Below are positions 8,136-17,029 of a stretch of DNA of 64,000 nt, one piece after another. The position numbers and the translations under genes are program-made. Origin of the DNA: Puniceicoccaceae bacterium (lineage in GTDB: Bacteria; Verrucomicrobiota; Verrucomicrobiia; Opitutales; JAFGAQ01). The notes under the pieces are model-generated. The model did no database searches. It saw only the letters and a program-made list of their open reading frames with translations, and was not told the origin of the DNA. Within the stretch, counting starts at the first letter, position 1; each line of letters begins with the position of its first letter. The stretch spans positions 620,001 to 684,000 of the forward strand of contig JANQOQ010000006.1 of assembly GCA_028285755.1 (NCBI GenBank). The letters run 5' to 3'.

Positions 8136-8732
8136 TTACGATTTGCGGCGCACCGTATTCACAAGCTGCATGAAGCTATCAAATTGCTCAGATACCAAAT
8201 GAGTCTCTCCGGTCATTTTAAAAAACCACGAGTTCCCTTCATGGTTTAACACAGCAACCACGGTAGCCATAGTAATCGAAGGGTCACTGAGGTTTACGAT
8301 ATCCAAATGAAAATACTCGCTGTCGTAGTGGCGAATCATGGAATTTAGAGTGCCTTGGTCTACAGGACCCAGACCGATCTGTTGGCGCCAGCGATTCACA
8401 TTCATGAGCATACCCCCTACGTCTCCGGGAAACCGTGTCACCGAAACATCAAAGCGTTCCTGTGGAACTGCATCCAACCCAAAGCTGGCAATACGCATAC
8501 GGGACGCCGCGAGTGTCACCCATGGCTCAGGAACATCCCAGGTAAGATCAAGTTCCCCGGATGCCGTAGGTATATTCGCATCAGATTGCTGCATGCTAGC
8601 TGTATCATTTACCCCAGGCACATCCAGCAAAGGAGCTTCTTCTTTAGGCACCTCATAATGCGTAATTTCCTGCTTCTTGCATCCAACAACACTCAAAAGC
8701 AGAATCAGGGATAACGTTGTAATCAACTTCAT
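8136..8732 (-). CDS. Putative lipoprotein upstream of resB-ccsA
   Basis: About 198 residues from the ATG at 8732, chosen because it begins a clean lipoprotein signal (MKLITTLSLILLLSVVGC, lipobox SVVGC); an in-frame ATG at 8759 would add nine residues. The mature part has a disordered acidic linker and a globular C-terminal domain beginning WDVPEPWVTLAASRMR. No catalytic motif was recognised. Comparable proteins of unknown role occur next to ResB/CcsA genes in Verrucomicrobiota; a part in cytochrome c maturation is inferred only from the 2-base gap to resB. Confidence 0.6.
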   Translation of the reverse strand: MKLITTLSLILLLSVVGCKKQEITHYEVPKEEAPLLDVPGVNDTASMQQSDANIPTASGELDLTWDVPEPWVTLAASRMRIASFGLDAVPQERFDVSVTRFPGDVGGMLMNVNRWRQQIGLGPVDQGTLNSMIRHYDSEYFHLDIVNLSDPSITMATVVAVLNHEGNSWFFKMTGETHLVSEQFDSFMQLVNTVRRKS

Positions 8733-8931
8733 ATAGTAAGCTTTAGGAAGCAAATACATACATGCTTAATCTGCAAACCAAGCAAAAACATAAAAAACAG
8801 GATATATCAGACATTAATAAGTTAAATAAGTGGTGCTAATTCTAAATCCTGCTATTTATTGGGATATTTCATGGATTTGAGGCTTTCCATTTAGCTAAAA
8901 AAATCCGATAACAAGGAAACCGCAAAGAAGC

Positions 8932-9948
8932 ATGGATTTCAGCGTAAAACAATTGTTACCAAGGTCTTCCGGGCTTTTTGACTTTACCCCGCTATACGAT
9001 CGGGTAGCGGGCAGGCGCTGGAATTATTGGGCAGACCGTCTCAGCCGTGAAATCCCCCAGGCATTTAGTATCTCCAAAAATGGGCATCTACCGATGTGGG
9101 AAAGCGTATTCGAGCGTCTCCCGTTTATTAAACCCGAAGAAGTGCAGCTGGATCAGGCCATCGTAAAAGTGCGTTCCGAATACGAACTCAGTGAAGAACT
9201 CAGCGAGCTGATTTCCAGCCTGCTTAAAAAGCTGCTGCCCTGGCGCAAGGGCCCTTTTAAGATCCACGATACCCTGATCGACAGCGAATGGAACTCGAGC
9301 ATCAAATGGCAGCGGCTGGTTGATCATATCCAGCCGTTGCATAAACGGCGCATTCTCGACGTTGGCTGCGGAAATGGTTATTTTGCGATGCGTATGCTGG
9401 GAGAGAGTGCACAATTTGTGATCGGGGTGGATCATTACCTGCGCTACACGGTTCAGTTCCATGCGTTAAAGCATTTCATCGGTCCCCTGGACGCACATAT
9501 CGCCCCGGTTCGTTTGGAGTCCCTGCCTGCGAATCTTCAAATGTTTGATACCGTGTTTTCCATGGGGGTGTTGTATCACCAAAGATCCCCCTTTGATCAC
9601 CTGAAATCACTCTTTGAAGCGCTGCGCAGTGAGGGTGAGCTCGTTCTTGAAACCCTCGTTGTCGAGGGCGATAACCAAGCAGTGCTCGTCCCCCAGGATA
9701 CCTATGCTAAGATGAATAACGTATGGTTTTTGCCGTCCACCCTGGCCCTCGAAGAGTGGTTAAGAAAAGTAGGGTTTACCGAAATCAAATTGATCAGCGT
9801 TTCCACAACCACCATCCAGGAGCAACGGAGCACTGCATGGATGCCCTTTCAGTCGCTAGCCGATTTCTTAAATCCTGAAGATTCAAGCCTAACGATCGAA
9901 GGCTACCCGGCCCCCAAGCGAGCTATCATGCTCGCAAAAAAGCCGTAG
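8932..9948 (+). CDS. cmoB: tRNA U34 carboxymethyltransferase CmoB
   Basis: 338 residues, close to the E. coli length. CmoB uses carboxy-S-adenosyl-methionine to turn 5-hydroxyuridine at the wobble base of tRNAs into 5-oxyacetyluridine. An N-terminal helical part with the family WRKGPF-type segment (LLPWRKGPFKIHDTLIDSEW) is followed by WQRLVDHIQPLHKRRILDVG, a Rossmann SAM site (LDVGCGNGYFAMRM, about residue 140) and FSMGVLYHQRSPFDHL. CmoA, which makes the unusual cofactor, is not in this window. The small P-loop gene follows after 17 bases. Confidence 0.9.
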   Translation: MDFSVKQLLPRSSGLFDFTPLYDRVAGRRWNYWADRLSREIPQAFSISKNGHLPMWESVFERLPFIKPEEVQLDQAIVKVRSEYELSEELSELISSLLKKLLPWRKGPFKIHDTLIDSEWNSSIKWQRLVDHIQPLHKRRILDVGCGNGYFAMRMLGESAQFVIGVDHYLRYTVQFHALKHFIGPLDAHIAPVRLESLPANLQMFDTVFSMGVLYHQRSPFDHLKSLFEALRSEGELVLETLVVEGDNQAVLVPQDTYAKMNNVWFLPSTLALEEWLRKVGFTEIKLISVSTTTIQEQRSTAWMPFQSLADFLNPEDSSLTIEGYPAPKRAIMLAKKP

Positions 9949-9965
9949 TAATCAAGTAGGCAGTC

Positions 9966-10457
9966 ATGACAAATCCAGGCAAACTCACTTTCTTTAGCGG
10001 AAAAATGGGGTCTGGTAAAAGCACACTATCTAAGAAGATTGCTCTAGATACAGGTGCCATATGGTTATCGGAGGATAAATGGCTTTCGGTTATTTACCCA
10101 GAGGAAATCCAAACCTTAAAAGATTATCTTAAATGCTCTTTGAACCTAAAATCTATCTTAAAAGAGCATCTTAGAGAAGTCCTCTTAAGAGGAACATCTG
10201 TAGTTTTGGACTTTCCCGCAAATACTTATGAACAAAGAGCTTGGTTTAAAGAAATCATGAATGAGAGCAATATTCCTCATGAGCTGATCTTCTTAGATGT
10301 TCCAGACTCAATGTGCCTGCAAAATATAAAAAAAAGAAACAAGTCTGAGCCAAGCAGAGCTAGATTTGATACTGAGGAAGTATTTTGGGAAGTATCTAAG
10401 TACTTTATACCGCCTACTGCGGATGAAGGATTTAAGATTACAATAATTCAGGATTGA
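9966..10457 (+). CDS. Small P-loop kinase (AAA_33/zeta-like fold)
   Basis: 163 residues with a Walker A motif at the N-terminus (GKMGSGKST, residues 12-20), a DK pair in WLSEDKW that could position substrate, VVLDFPANT as a Walker B-like strand and a basic lid (NIKKRNKSEPSRARF). This is the plan of small nucleotide or antibiotic kinases and zeta-type toxins; the substrate cannot be told. Its DNA is visibly richer in A and T than the flanking cmoB and pilD genes, which suggests a later arrival. No antitoxin-like gene is adjacent. Confidence 0.65.
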   Translation: MTNPGKLTFFSGKMGSGKSTLSKKIALDTGAIWLSEDKWLSVIYPEEIQTLKDYLKCSLNLKSILKEHLREVLLRGTSVVLDFPANTYEQRAWFKEIMNESNIPHELIFLDVPDSMCLQNIKKRNKSEPSRARFDTEEVFWEVSKYFIPPTADEGFKITIIQD

Positions 10458-10475
10458 GCTAAAGAGACACTCGCA

Positions 10476-11369
10476 TTATCCAATAATAATCGCCTCAACC
10501 ATGCGAAAATAGCCGTCCACAGGTTCTTGTAGCCATAGAAAGTAAACGCCACCCCCAACGGCCAGCATGGGCCCAAAAGGAACTTCCAGCCCAATAGCAT
10601 TTACTGCTTCATCTTCCGATTTTTTGCGACTGTTTAGTAGCTTCATGACTAGTATAACCGGCAACAATATCACGCTGCCAATCATTGCCCCGCCAAAGAG
10701 CGCAAACACAGCACCTTCCCAGCCACAAAATGCACCGATACAGCCCAGGAATTTAATATCCCCCTCCCCCATTGCAGGTTTTTTAAGGATAATCTCTGCC
10801 AACTCCTTAATCCAGTAAACCAAACCGGCTCCAACGAGTATCCCAACCAATGCATGAATGCCCGACATGAGGTTGGCGCTCATATACTGATTACCCGTAT
10901 CCCCCAGGTGCAAAACGGGAAGCCAGATGGAGATAAAAAAACCGGCAATCATGCCACCGACCGTAAAGGTATCCGGCAGTATCATATGGTCGAGATCAAT
11001 AAAGGTGCTCACAATCAGGATCACCATAAACAGCATACCTATAAGGGCCGTTACAGGCTCCAGTCGAAACCAACAGAGCAAAAACAAACCTGCGGTCAGC
11101 ATCTCCACTAAGGGATAACGAAAGCTGTAGGGTTCTTTCGTCACTCGGTCTTTTCCCCCCAGGTAAAACCACGCAAGTATGGGCACATTTTCCCACCAGG
11201 AAAGCCGACGCCCCGTTGCGCTTTGTGACGGGGGGTGAACGATCGATTTCCCCTCGGGCAGTCGATAGATGCAAACATTCAGAAAACTACCGATGCATGC
11301 TCCGACAATAAATACAAAGACCGGAAAAAACCAGGGGATCTCCGATTTAATAAATTCAATGGTTTCCAT
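10476..11369 (-). CDS. pilD: Prepilin peptidase (A24 family) without the zinc-binding cysteines
   Basis: 297 residues with about eight membrane helices. It cleaves type IV prepilin and pseudopilin leaders and often methylates the new N-terminus. The start (GACIGSFLNVCIYRLPEG) and RYPLVEMLT are family hallmarks, and both active-site aspartates are there (IDLDHMILPD near 125, GEGD at 201-204). The N-terminal cytoplasmic loop, which in the classic enzymes holds two CxxC pairs, reads HPPSQSATGRRLSWWENVP and GGKDRVTKEPYS, with no cysteine. Such variants exist elsewhere and are active. No pilin gene is in the window. It starts 2 bases after aroE ends. Confidence 0.9.
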   Translation of the reverse strand: METIEFIKSEIPWFFPVFVFIVGACIGSFLNVCIYRLPEGKSIVHPPSQSATGRRLSWWENVPILAWFYLGGKDRVTKEPYSFRYPLVEMLTAGLFLLCWFRLEPVTALIGMLFMVILIVSTFIDLDHMILPDTFTVGGMIAGFFISIWLPVLHLGDTGNQYMSANLMSGIHALVGILVGAGLVYWIKELAEIILKKPAMGEGDIKFLGCIGAFCGWEGAVFALFGGAMIGSVILLPVILVMKLLNSRKKSEDEAVNAIGLEVPFGPMLAVGGGVYFLWLQEPVDGYFRMVEAIIIG

Positions 11370-11371
11370 AA

Positions 11372-12331
11372 CTATTTGCGACCAATCGCATCCTTAAGCA
11401 CTCGCAGCATAATATCAGAAACTTGAGCAAATTGATTATCATTCAGCGCTGCCCAATAACTGAGTGACTTTACCCCCTGATAGGCCAGCATCGAAAGACC
11501 ATCCGCTGCATTCACACCCATGGATTTAGCATGACGCACCATTAGGGTATCTTGCGCTTTGTAGACCATATCAAATACCGCAGTGAATGAACGCATAGAC
11601 TCCGGCTGAAAGGGCAAAGTATCTTCTACATTTAAACCTATTGAGGTCGCATTGACTAAAAGGGATGACTCCGACCAGGCAGGATTGGCAAAATCCTCAA
11701 ACATAAGCGGCTCTATAACACTGCTGCCCGATTGTAAGGCGGTCAGATCGGTTATCAGTTTTTGGAGGCGCTCTTTCGAACGGTTTGCAATCCACAGTTT
11801 GCTGCAACCGGATTCAAGGCACTGTACCGCAGCAGCACGGGCCGCTCCTCCCGCCCCCATCAAGACGATTTCTGCTCCCTTCAGCTCTACGCCCAGGTCA
11901 TGCTTCAGCGCATGCTGCATACCGAAGCCGTCTGTATTCTCCACAGAATCATGCTCCCCGAAAATCACTGTATTTCCGGCGCCCATTTTTTTCACCCGTT
12001 CTGAGGGGGGTATGTATTTTAAAACCACTTCCTTATGAGGGATAGTCAGGTTTAAACCACGAAAGCCTTTCTCTCTACAGATATCGATCACTTCACCCAA
12101 TCGCTCTGCAGGAGCTTCGATGCGTTGATAGACCCATTCTTGGAATTCCGGATTCTCCTGAGCAATATAATCCAGGGCAGCCCCATGCATTAAGGGACTC
12201 AGCGAATGCCCGATGGGGTATCCAACAACCGCCAGTGAAGTTCCTGCAAAAGAATAATCACCAAGATCTTCGAGCTTAAGATGCTGCGGCTCAGGCCTGG
12301 TGGGCTTGGTTATAGGCATCCTCAAACTCAT
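11372..12331 (-). CDS. aroE: Shikimate 5-dehydrogenase
   Basis: 319 residues, longer than the usual 270 or so because of a roughly 30-residue N-terminal extension. AroE reduces 3-dehydroshikimate to shikimate with NADPH in the aromatic amino acid pathway. Motifs: the substrate site GYPIGHSLSPLMHGAAL, NLTIPHKEVV with the catalytic Lys, the NADP-binding GAGGAARAAAVQCL, and NATSIGL. The first ATG lies inside the upstream SirB1-like gene (41-base overlap); a second ATG at 12319 is possible. Operon order is SirB1-like, aroE, pilD. Confidence 0.93.
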   Translation of the reverse strand: MSLRMPITKPTRPEPQHLKLEDLGDYSFAGTSLAVVGYPIGHSLSPLMHGAALDYIAQENPEFQEWVYQRIEAPAERLGEVIDICREKGFRGLNLTIPHKEVVLKYIPPSERVKKMGAGNTVIFGEHDSVENTDGFGMQHALKHDLGVELKGAEIVLMGAGGAARAAAVQCLESGCSKLWIANRSKERLQKLITDLTALQSGSSVIEPLMFEDFANPAWSESSLLVNATSIGLNVEDTLPFQPESMRSFTAVFDMVYKAQDTLMVRHAKSMGVNAADGLSMLAYQGVKSLSYWAALNDNQFAQVSDIMLRVLKDAIGRK

Positions 12332-13148
12332 TCACAAATTGCTCAAAGAGTGAAGCATTTTTGTGATCTTCGATGGCCATATACTGGTTCTTCAAGTTAC
12401 GGCAAGTACGGCACAACACATCCCCAACGGGTATGGGAGCAAGCGCACTCTCATCGTATTTGATCCGGTTAGTCTCCAGAAAAATCAGCACATCCGCTAC
12501 ACTCAGGAATTTACCCCCTTCAAATACATCGATGAAAAAGGGACGATCCTCGGTGAAACAACCCACCATAAAGCGCCCCGGCACCCCCACAGGTCGCAGA
12601 TCTATCCCGCAACGCATCGCTACCAGGATATATATAATTGATAAAGACAAAGGAATCCCTTTGCGCCTTTCAATCACGGCACTGATAAAGCTGCTTTCCG
12701 GATTCTTGTATTCATCCTGATCCCCACGAAATCCGTATTCATGAAAGATTACACGATTTAACACCCGGCACTTTTCTCGATCCGTGCAGGGTTCAACCAG
12801 AAGATCCAGTGTGTGTATACCCATCTGATCCAAAATCTCACTGTATTTGGTATTATCCAGCTTGGGGTTTACGGTACGATCGAGTAACCATGAACCGGTC
12901 TCCAGTTCATAATTAAATGAACGGATAAAGTCATGAAAGGTATTGATCGTATCATCGATTCCCAGTCGATCCAGATATGCCTTCGCATATTTGCTTTGAG
13001 GGTGCTTCGCCTTACCGGTTATTTCCTGCAGGAAAGCGATTGCATCTTCCTCACGTTTTAAAAAGTGCGCCAATAGTTCTGCCTGGACGGTTTCTGAGGG
13101 GTCGTCGAGCAAACGGCTGAATGCGTCTTTTTCAGTTTTAGTATACAT
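12291..13148 (-). CDS. SirB1/transglutaminase-like (Transglut_core2) protein
   Basis: 285 residues. The central ERRKGIPLSLSIIYILVAMRCGIDLRPVGVPGRFMVG region is the signature of the SirB1 N-terminal/Transglut_core2 family, which has a transglutaminase-like fold whose biochemical role is unclear. The N-terminal part is a helical segment reading like a short repeat (ETVQAELLAHFLKREEDA). Another possible clue is a Cys pair near the end (LCRTCRNLKNQYM), which might bind a metal. It is the first gene of the group with aroE and pilD. E. coli SirB1 lies near prfA-prmC, a different context. Confidence 0.75.
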   Translation of the reverse strand: MYTKTEKDAFSRLLDDPSETVQAELLAHFLKREEDAIAFLQEITGKAKHPQSKYAKAYLDRLGIDDTINTFHDFIRSFNYELETGSWLLDRTVNPKLDNTKYSEILDQMGIHTLDLLVEPCTDREKCRVLNRVIFHEYGFRGDQDEYKNPESSFISAVIERRKGIPLSLSIIYILVAMRCGIDLRPVGVPGRFMVGCFTEDRPFFIDVFEGGKFLSVADVLIFLETNRIKYDESALAPIPVGDVLCRTCRNLKNQYMAIEDHKNASLFEQFVNEFEDAYNQAHQA

Positions 13149-13412
13149 GAATGATAGAGGAACCAGCTTAGGGTTACCATATTGAGTAATTTTAAGCGTA
13201 TGACAACTAGAACTTCGTCCTACTACAGCATCCCGTTTAGTAAAAAGTAATTAGAATCTGAACTTATCCTATTTTTAACAATGCCATAACTCTTATTATT
13301 AAGTATTTTAATCATAAAAATAATTCAGAGTGATCTGAATCGACTAAATGTTAAAAAACTAAGCATTAAGTAAAATTATCCGATTATCCTAATTGGAACA
13401 CTATATTGACTC

Positions 13413-13976
13413 ATGATTGAAGCACTCACAGTTAATCATGATCTGCGGTCGAACCCGCAAATCATGATCAAAGGCAAGGCGACTCCTGTGCCCGTGAAGT
13501 CGCGCGTGGGTCAGTCCAAAGACTCAGACGCCGAGAGTACTTCTCCAAAGTTATCGACGGAAGAGCGAAAAATTTTACAGGATCTTAAATTAAGGGATTC
13601 TGCAGTCCGTCAGGAAGAGGAAGCCCATGCTCGTCTACTGGGAAGGCATGCAGGCGCCATTCGCTACGAATACCAAATAGGGCCGGATGGAAGAGTCTAT
13701 GTGATCAATGGCAGCGTAGAAGTTGCCCCCAAGTTCAACTCAAGCGATCCTGAAGAGATCAAAAAGGTGTTGAAAATGATCCAACGCGCGGCGGTGTCTG
13801 TTTCAAATCCTTCGCAGGCAGATTTAAATGTGGCTGCGAGCGCTGCAGCACGAACCGGAAGCCTGAACCAAAAGGATGTACTCGATACTTACATGAAGGG
13901 CGTGGACTCTCAGTCAGCCCCCAAGGTGCAAATATCGCATCCGACTCAGGCATCCCAGTTGAACGTTCAGGCCTGA
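13413..13976 (+). CDS. SprA-related putative metalloprotease with altered HExxH
   Basis: 187 residues. Residues 58-150 match the SprA-related (CJM1_0395-type) family: an RDxxVRxxEEAH helix, YEYQIGPDGRVYVINGSVEV, a run on DPEEIKKVLKMIQRAA and PSQADLNVAASAAA. The family normally has VRAHEQAH, an HExxH zinc motif; here it reads E68-E69-E70-A71-H72, so the first metal His is Glu. The flanks are low-complexity and probably disordered. It has no signal peptide. A 264-base AT-rich stretch precedes it, and its stop overlaps the TPR-OGT gene on the other strand by 10 bases. Confidence 0.65.
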   Translation: MIEALTVNHDLRSNPQIMIKGKATPVPVKSRVGQSKDSDAESTSPKLSTEERKILQDLKLRDSAVRQEEEAHARLLGRHAGAIRYEYQIGPDGRVYVINGSVEVAPKFNSSDPEEIKKVLKMIQRAAVSVSNPSQADLNVAASAAARTGSLNQKDVLDTYMKGVDSQSAPKVQISHPTQASQLNVQA

Positions 13977-16030
13977 TTTTTAGGCTCATGGGCGATTGCT
14001 TTGAGCTGAGCAAAAAATTTAGCCGCAAACTGCGGTCCATCCCCGATCGAGGAGTCTGAAACCTGCTGCCTCAATTGCTTGCGCAAGTTAGCAAGTTCTT
14101 GCAAGCTAGTCGCTTTTGCAACTCCTAGGCGCTCCCACTCTTCAGCTGAACATGCCACCCAATCCTCTAGCCCTGAATGTGTAAGCAAGCTCGCCGCAGT
14201 TCTTGAGCGCTGGGTATTACCTGCCAATGTCAATACGGGAATACCCATCCACAAAGCTTCGCAGGTAGTCGTCGTACCATTGTAGGGAAAAGTATCAAGC
14301 GCGATGTCGATCTCATTGTACAAGCTGAAATGCTCATGTATGTCTTTCACATAACCAACATAACGGATACGCCCCGCATCCAGACCCAGTTTTTCAAATC
14401 GGGCCTTCCAATAGGTCCGGTTACGCTCATCTCTCAGCGAATAATTTTTCAATATCAGCCGCGAATGGGGCAGCTTTTTCATCAATGCCACCCAAAGTTT
14501 CAAGGTAGTGTCATTCAGTTTAGCCTGATTATTAAAGCTCCCAAAGGTTATATGGCCATTTTTACTCGCGGGCAGTTCGGCTACCTCAGGTAATTCTATG
14601 GGTGGCTCATAACAATGAAAACCTCCGGACAGGCGTATGATCTTTTCACTGGAGAGTCGATCCGTTTGACCTGCGGGATCCGCAATACTATCTGACAGGC
14701 GATAGTCCATCGTAGTAAGGCCTGTCGTATTTGGATAACCCAGCCAACTGATCTCTATAGGCGCAGGCTTACGAGCAAATACAAACAGGCGGTTATTACC
14801 GGTGTGGCCTGCCAAATCCACAAGAATATCGATATTATCCTGCTGAATTTGTAATGTTAATTGGGTATCAGAAAACGTGTAGGTATGCCTCCATTGACCG
14901 CCCAGTGATTGAAGCTCTGCAGATTGTTCATCGGGCTGGCTCACGTCACTGTAGCAGTAAACCTCAAATTCAGCCGATGGAATGTTCCTCAGCAATTTTT
15001 TGAGAAACCGGGATACTGAGTGATTCTTGAAATCAGGTGATATAAAGCCGACGCGCAGCAAACGGGCATTTTCATAATTCAAGTAAGGCTCATGTTGAGG
15101 ATAGTGAACCGATGCCAACTTGTGAGCCCATCTTTTGTGAAATTCATACAGCTCTTCCTCATTCAGATTATCGAGATAATTCAAGGCCAGTAGCAGACAG
15201 CCAAATGTGTTTTTGGAATCAGGCTGTAAATTCAAAGCCTTCATTAAATAATCCACCGCCTGTCGCGGATAACCTGCCTGCAGGTAAGCAAAACCAAGTC
15301 CATGAAGCGCACCATAGTGCTGTGGTAGCTTTTTAAGTGTTTTTTGATGAAAAGGCAGAGCATCCAATGGCTGCTTGTGCTGAGCGTGGTAGTTCCCCAT
15401 AGCCAGAAGCGCATCCACAGACTCAGGCATGAGCTCAACCGCTTTTTGGTAATAGGGGTAGGCTTCATCAATGCGGCCCTCAGCATTCAACAAATTGCCC
15501 CGATTTAAAATCAATTCAGGATCATTGGGAAACTGCTCATTCGCACGCTCCAGAACGACATACGCTTTATCAAATTGGCGGCTATGCCCCAGCGCACTTA
15601 TCCACGCAAGCCAGGTCTTACGCTCGCTCGGTTTGGCTTGAGTCGCTTTTTCAGCAATCTCAGCCGCTAACTCGTAGCGCTCATGTTTATTTAGTATTAG
15701 GGCGATATTCACCAACGCTTTATAGTTCTCCGGCTCTAACTTCACACATTGGTTATAGGCATTAAGGGCCGCCTGGCTTTCACCCCGTTTTGAAAGCACG
15801 TTGGCATAGACAAACCAGAAATCCGGCTCCCCACTATTAAGCTCGACAGCACGATGTAGTGCCCCTTCCGCTTCCTTGAGCTTGCCCACATTCTCTAATA
15901 TCGCGCCCAGCAGATAATAAATATGACTATTCTTGGAACCCCCGGCAACTGCAGCCTGTAATACACGAACCGCCTGATCCAGCTCTCCCTTTCTTTGATA
16001 TTCGATGGCCTGCTGTAAAGCGGTATCCAT
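13967..16030 (-). CDS. TPR protein with a GT41 (O-GlcNAc transferase/SPINDLY-like) domain
   Basis: 687 residues. Residues 1 to about 300 form tetratricopeptide repeats (for example AEGALHRAVELNSGEPDFWF, ALNAYNQCVKLEPENYKALV), and residues 330-680 form a GT41-type glycosyltransferase: VGFISPDFKNHSVSRFLKKL, DILVDLAGHTGNNRLFVFA with the conserved His, PAPIEISWLGYPNTTG, and DIALDTFPYNGTTTTCEALW. Bacterial relatives add sugars to proteins such as adhesins or flagellins in the cytoplasm, but the substrate is unknown here. It starts 96 bases from the divergent mscS start. Confidence 0.88.
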   Translation of the reverse strand: MDTALQQAIEYQRKGELDQAVRVLQAAVAGGSKNSHIYYLLGAILENVGKLKEAEGALHRAVELNSGEPDFWFVYANVLSKRGESQAALNAYNQCVKLEPENYKALVNIALILNKHERYELAAEIAEKATQAKPSERKTWLAWISALGHSRQFDKAYVVLERANEQFPNDPELILNRGNLLNAEGRIDEAYPYYQKAVELMPESVDALLAMGNYHAQHKQPLDALPFHQKTLKKLPQHYGALHGLGFAYLQAGYPRQAVDYLMKALNLQPDSKNTFGCLLLALNYLDNLNEEELYEFHKRWAHKLASVHYPQHEPYLNYENARLLRVGFISPDFKNHSVSRFLKKLLRNIPSAEFEVYCYSDVSQPDEQSAELQSLGGQWRHTYTFSDTQLTLQIQQDNIDILVDLAGHTGNNRLFVFARKPAPIEISWLGYPNTTGLTTMDYRLSDSIADPAGQTDRLSSEKIIRLSGGFHCYEPPIELPEVAELPASKNGHITFGSFNNQAKLNDTTLKLWVALMKKLPHSRLILKNYSLRDERNRTYWKARFEKLGLDAGRIRYVGYVKDIHEHFSLYNEIDIALDTFPYNGTTTTCEALWMGIPVLTLAGNTQRSRTAASLLTHSGLEDWVACSAEEWERLGVAKATSLQELANLRKQLRQQVSDSSIGDGPQFAAKFFAQLKAIAHEPKNQA

Positions 16031-16126
16031 TATGTTACTGATAAATTCTAGACTATGCTACTAAATCATTTCTTAACATGTCCACGATTTGTTTGCCTTT
16101 TCTGGAAGCCAATAGAATATAGTGCC

Positions 16127-17029
16127 ATGAACTCCGAGCAATTCATGACAGAAACCTGGTCCTGGATCGATAAAATTTGGAATCTGACTCTATTCTCAAG
16201 TGGTGATAGCGACATCCACTTAAACCAAATAATCATCGCGCTCATCACTATTTTTATTGGGCACCTCTTAGCCCGGAAAATCACCCGCCTTTTCAGCAAT
16301 AGCCTTCAAAGAACGGGGAAAATCGACCATAACACAGCCTTTGCCCTCGAAAAAATCGTATCTTACGGGCTGTCCGTGATCGTAATCTTAATCGCATTAC
16401 CCATTGCTGGCATTCCCATCACTATCTTCACCGTTCTCGGGGGTGCCTTAGCGATAGGTGTCGGTTTTGGGGCTCAAAATTTGTTCAATAACCTGATGTC
16501 CGGTATCATCATCATGGTCGAAAAACCCATTCGTCTGAATGACATTGTGGTTTATAACGGGGAAGAGGGAAGAATCGCGGACATAGGCAATCGTTGCGTA
16601 CGCATTCGCAGATCTGACGGAGTGGATATCCTGATGCCCAATTCGTATTTTTTGGAAAATGAAGTAATCAACTGGACACTCAACGACAGTGAAATCCGCG
16701 GACAAATTAGTGTGGGAGTAGCCTATGGTTCGAATACAGAGCAAGTCAGAACCATCATGGAAACCACAGCCCGCGAGCATCCACGTGTGTTAAAGGATAA
16801 GGAGGTCCTGGTATTGTTTGAGGAATTTGGAGACAGTTCGCTAAACTTTTCAGTGTTGTTTTGGACTCATGTTACCCGCCCGATGGATCTCAGGCGCATT
16901 CAATCTGATTTACGCTACACAATTGACGCAGCATTCCGCGAAGCTGAAATAACCATTCCCTTCCCCCAACGGGATGTTCACCTGGATAATCTTTCACCCA
17001 TACAAGTAGAGTTAAAGCAGAACGATTAG
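16127..17029 (+). CDS. mscS: MscS-family mechanosensitive channel
   Basis: 300 residues from the ATG at 16127, preferred over an in-frame start at 16055 because the extra residues look unlike the family and would bring it within 25 bases of the divergent gene. Three membrane helices are followed by the pore helix (GVGFGAQNLFNNLMSGIIIM) and a cytosolic beta and alpha/beta domain (VYNGEEGRIADIGNRCVRIR, PNSYFLENEVINWT). It opens under membrane tension to relieve osmotic down-shock. The last four bases (TTAG) are shared with the stop of the TPR-GT9 gene on the other strand. Confidence 0.9.
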   Translation: MNSEQFMTETWSWIDKIWNLTLFSSGDSDIHLNQIIIALITIFIGHLLARKITRLFSNSLQRTGKIDHNTAFALEKIVSYGLSVIVILIALPIAGIPITIFTVLGGALAIGVGFGAQNLFNNLMSGIIIMVEKPIRLNDIVVYNGEEGRIADIGNRCVRIRRSDGVDILMPNSYFLENEVINWTLNDSEIRGQISVGVAYGSNTEQVRTIMETTAREHPRVLKDKEVLVLFEEFGDSSLNFSVLFWTHVTRPMDLRRIQSDLRYTIDAAFREAEITIPFPQRDVHLDNLSPIQVELKQND

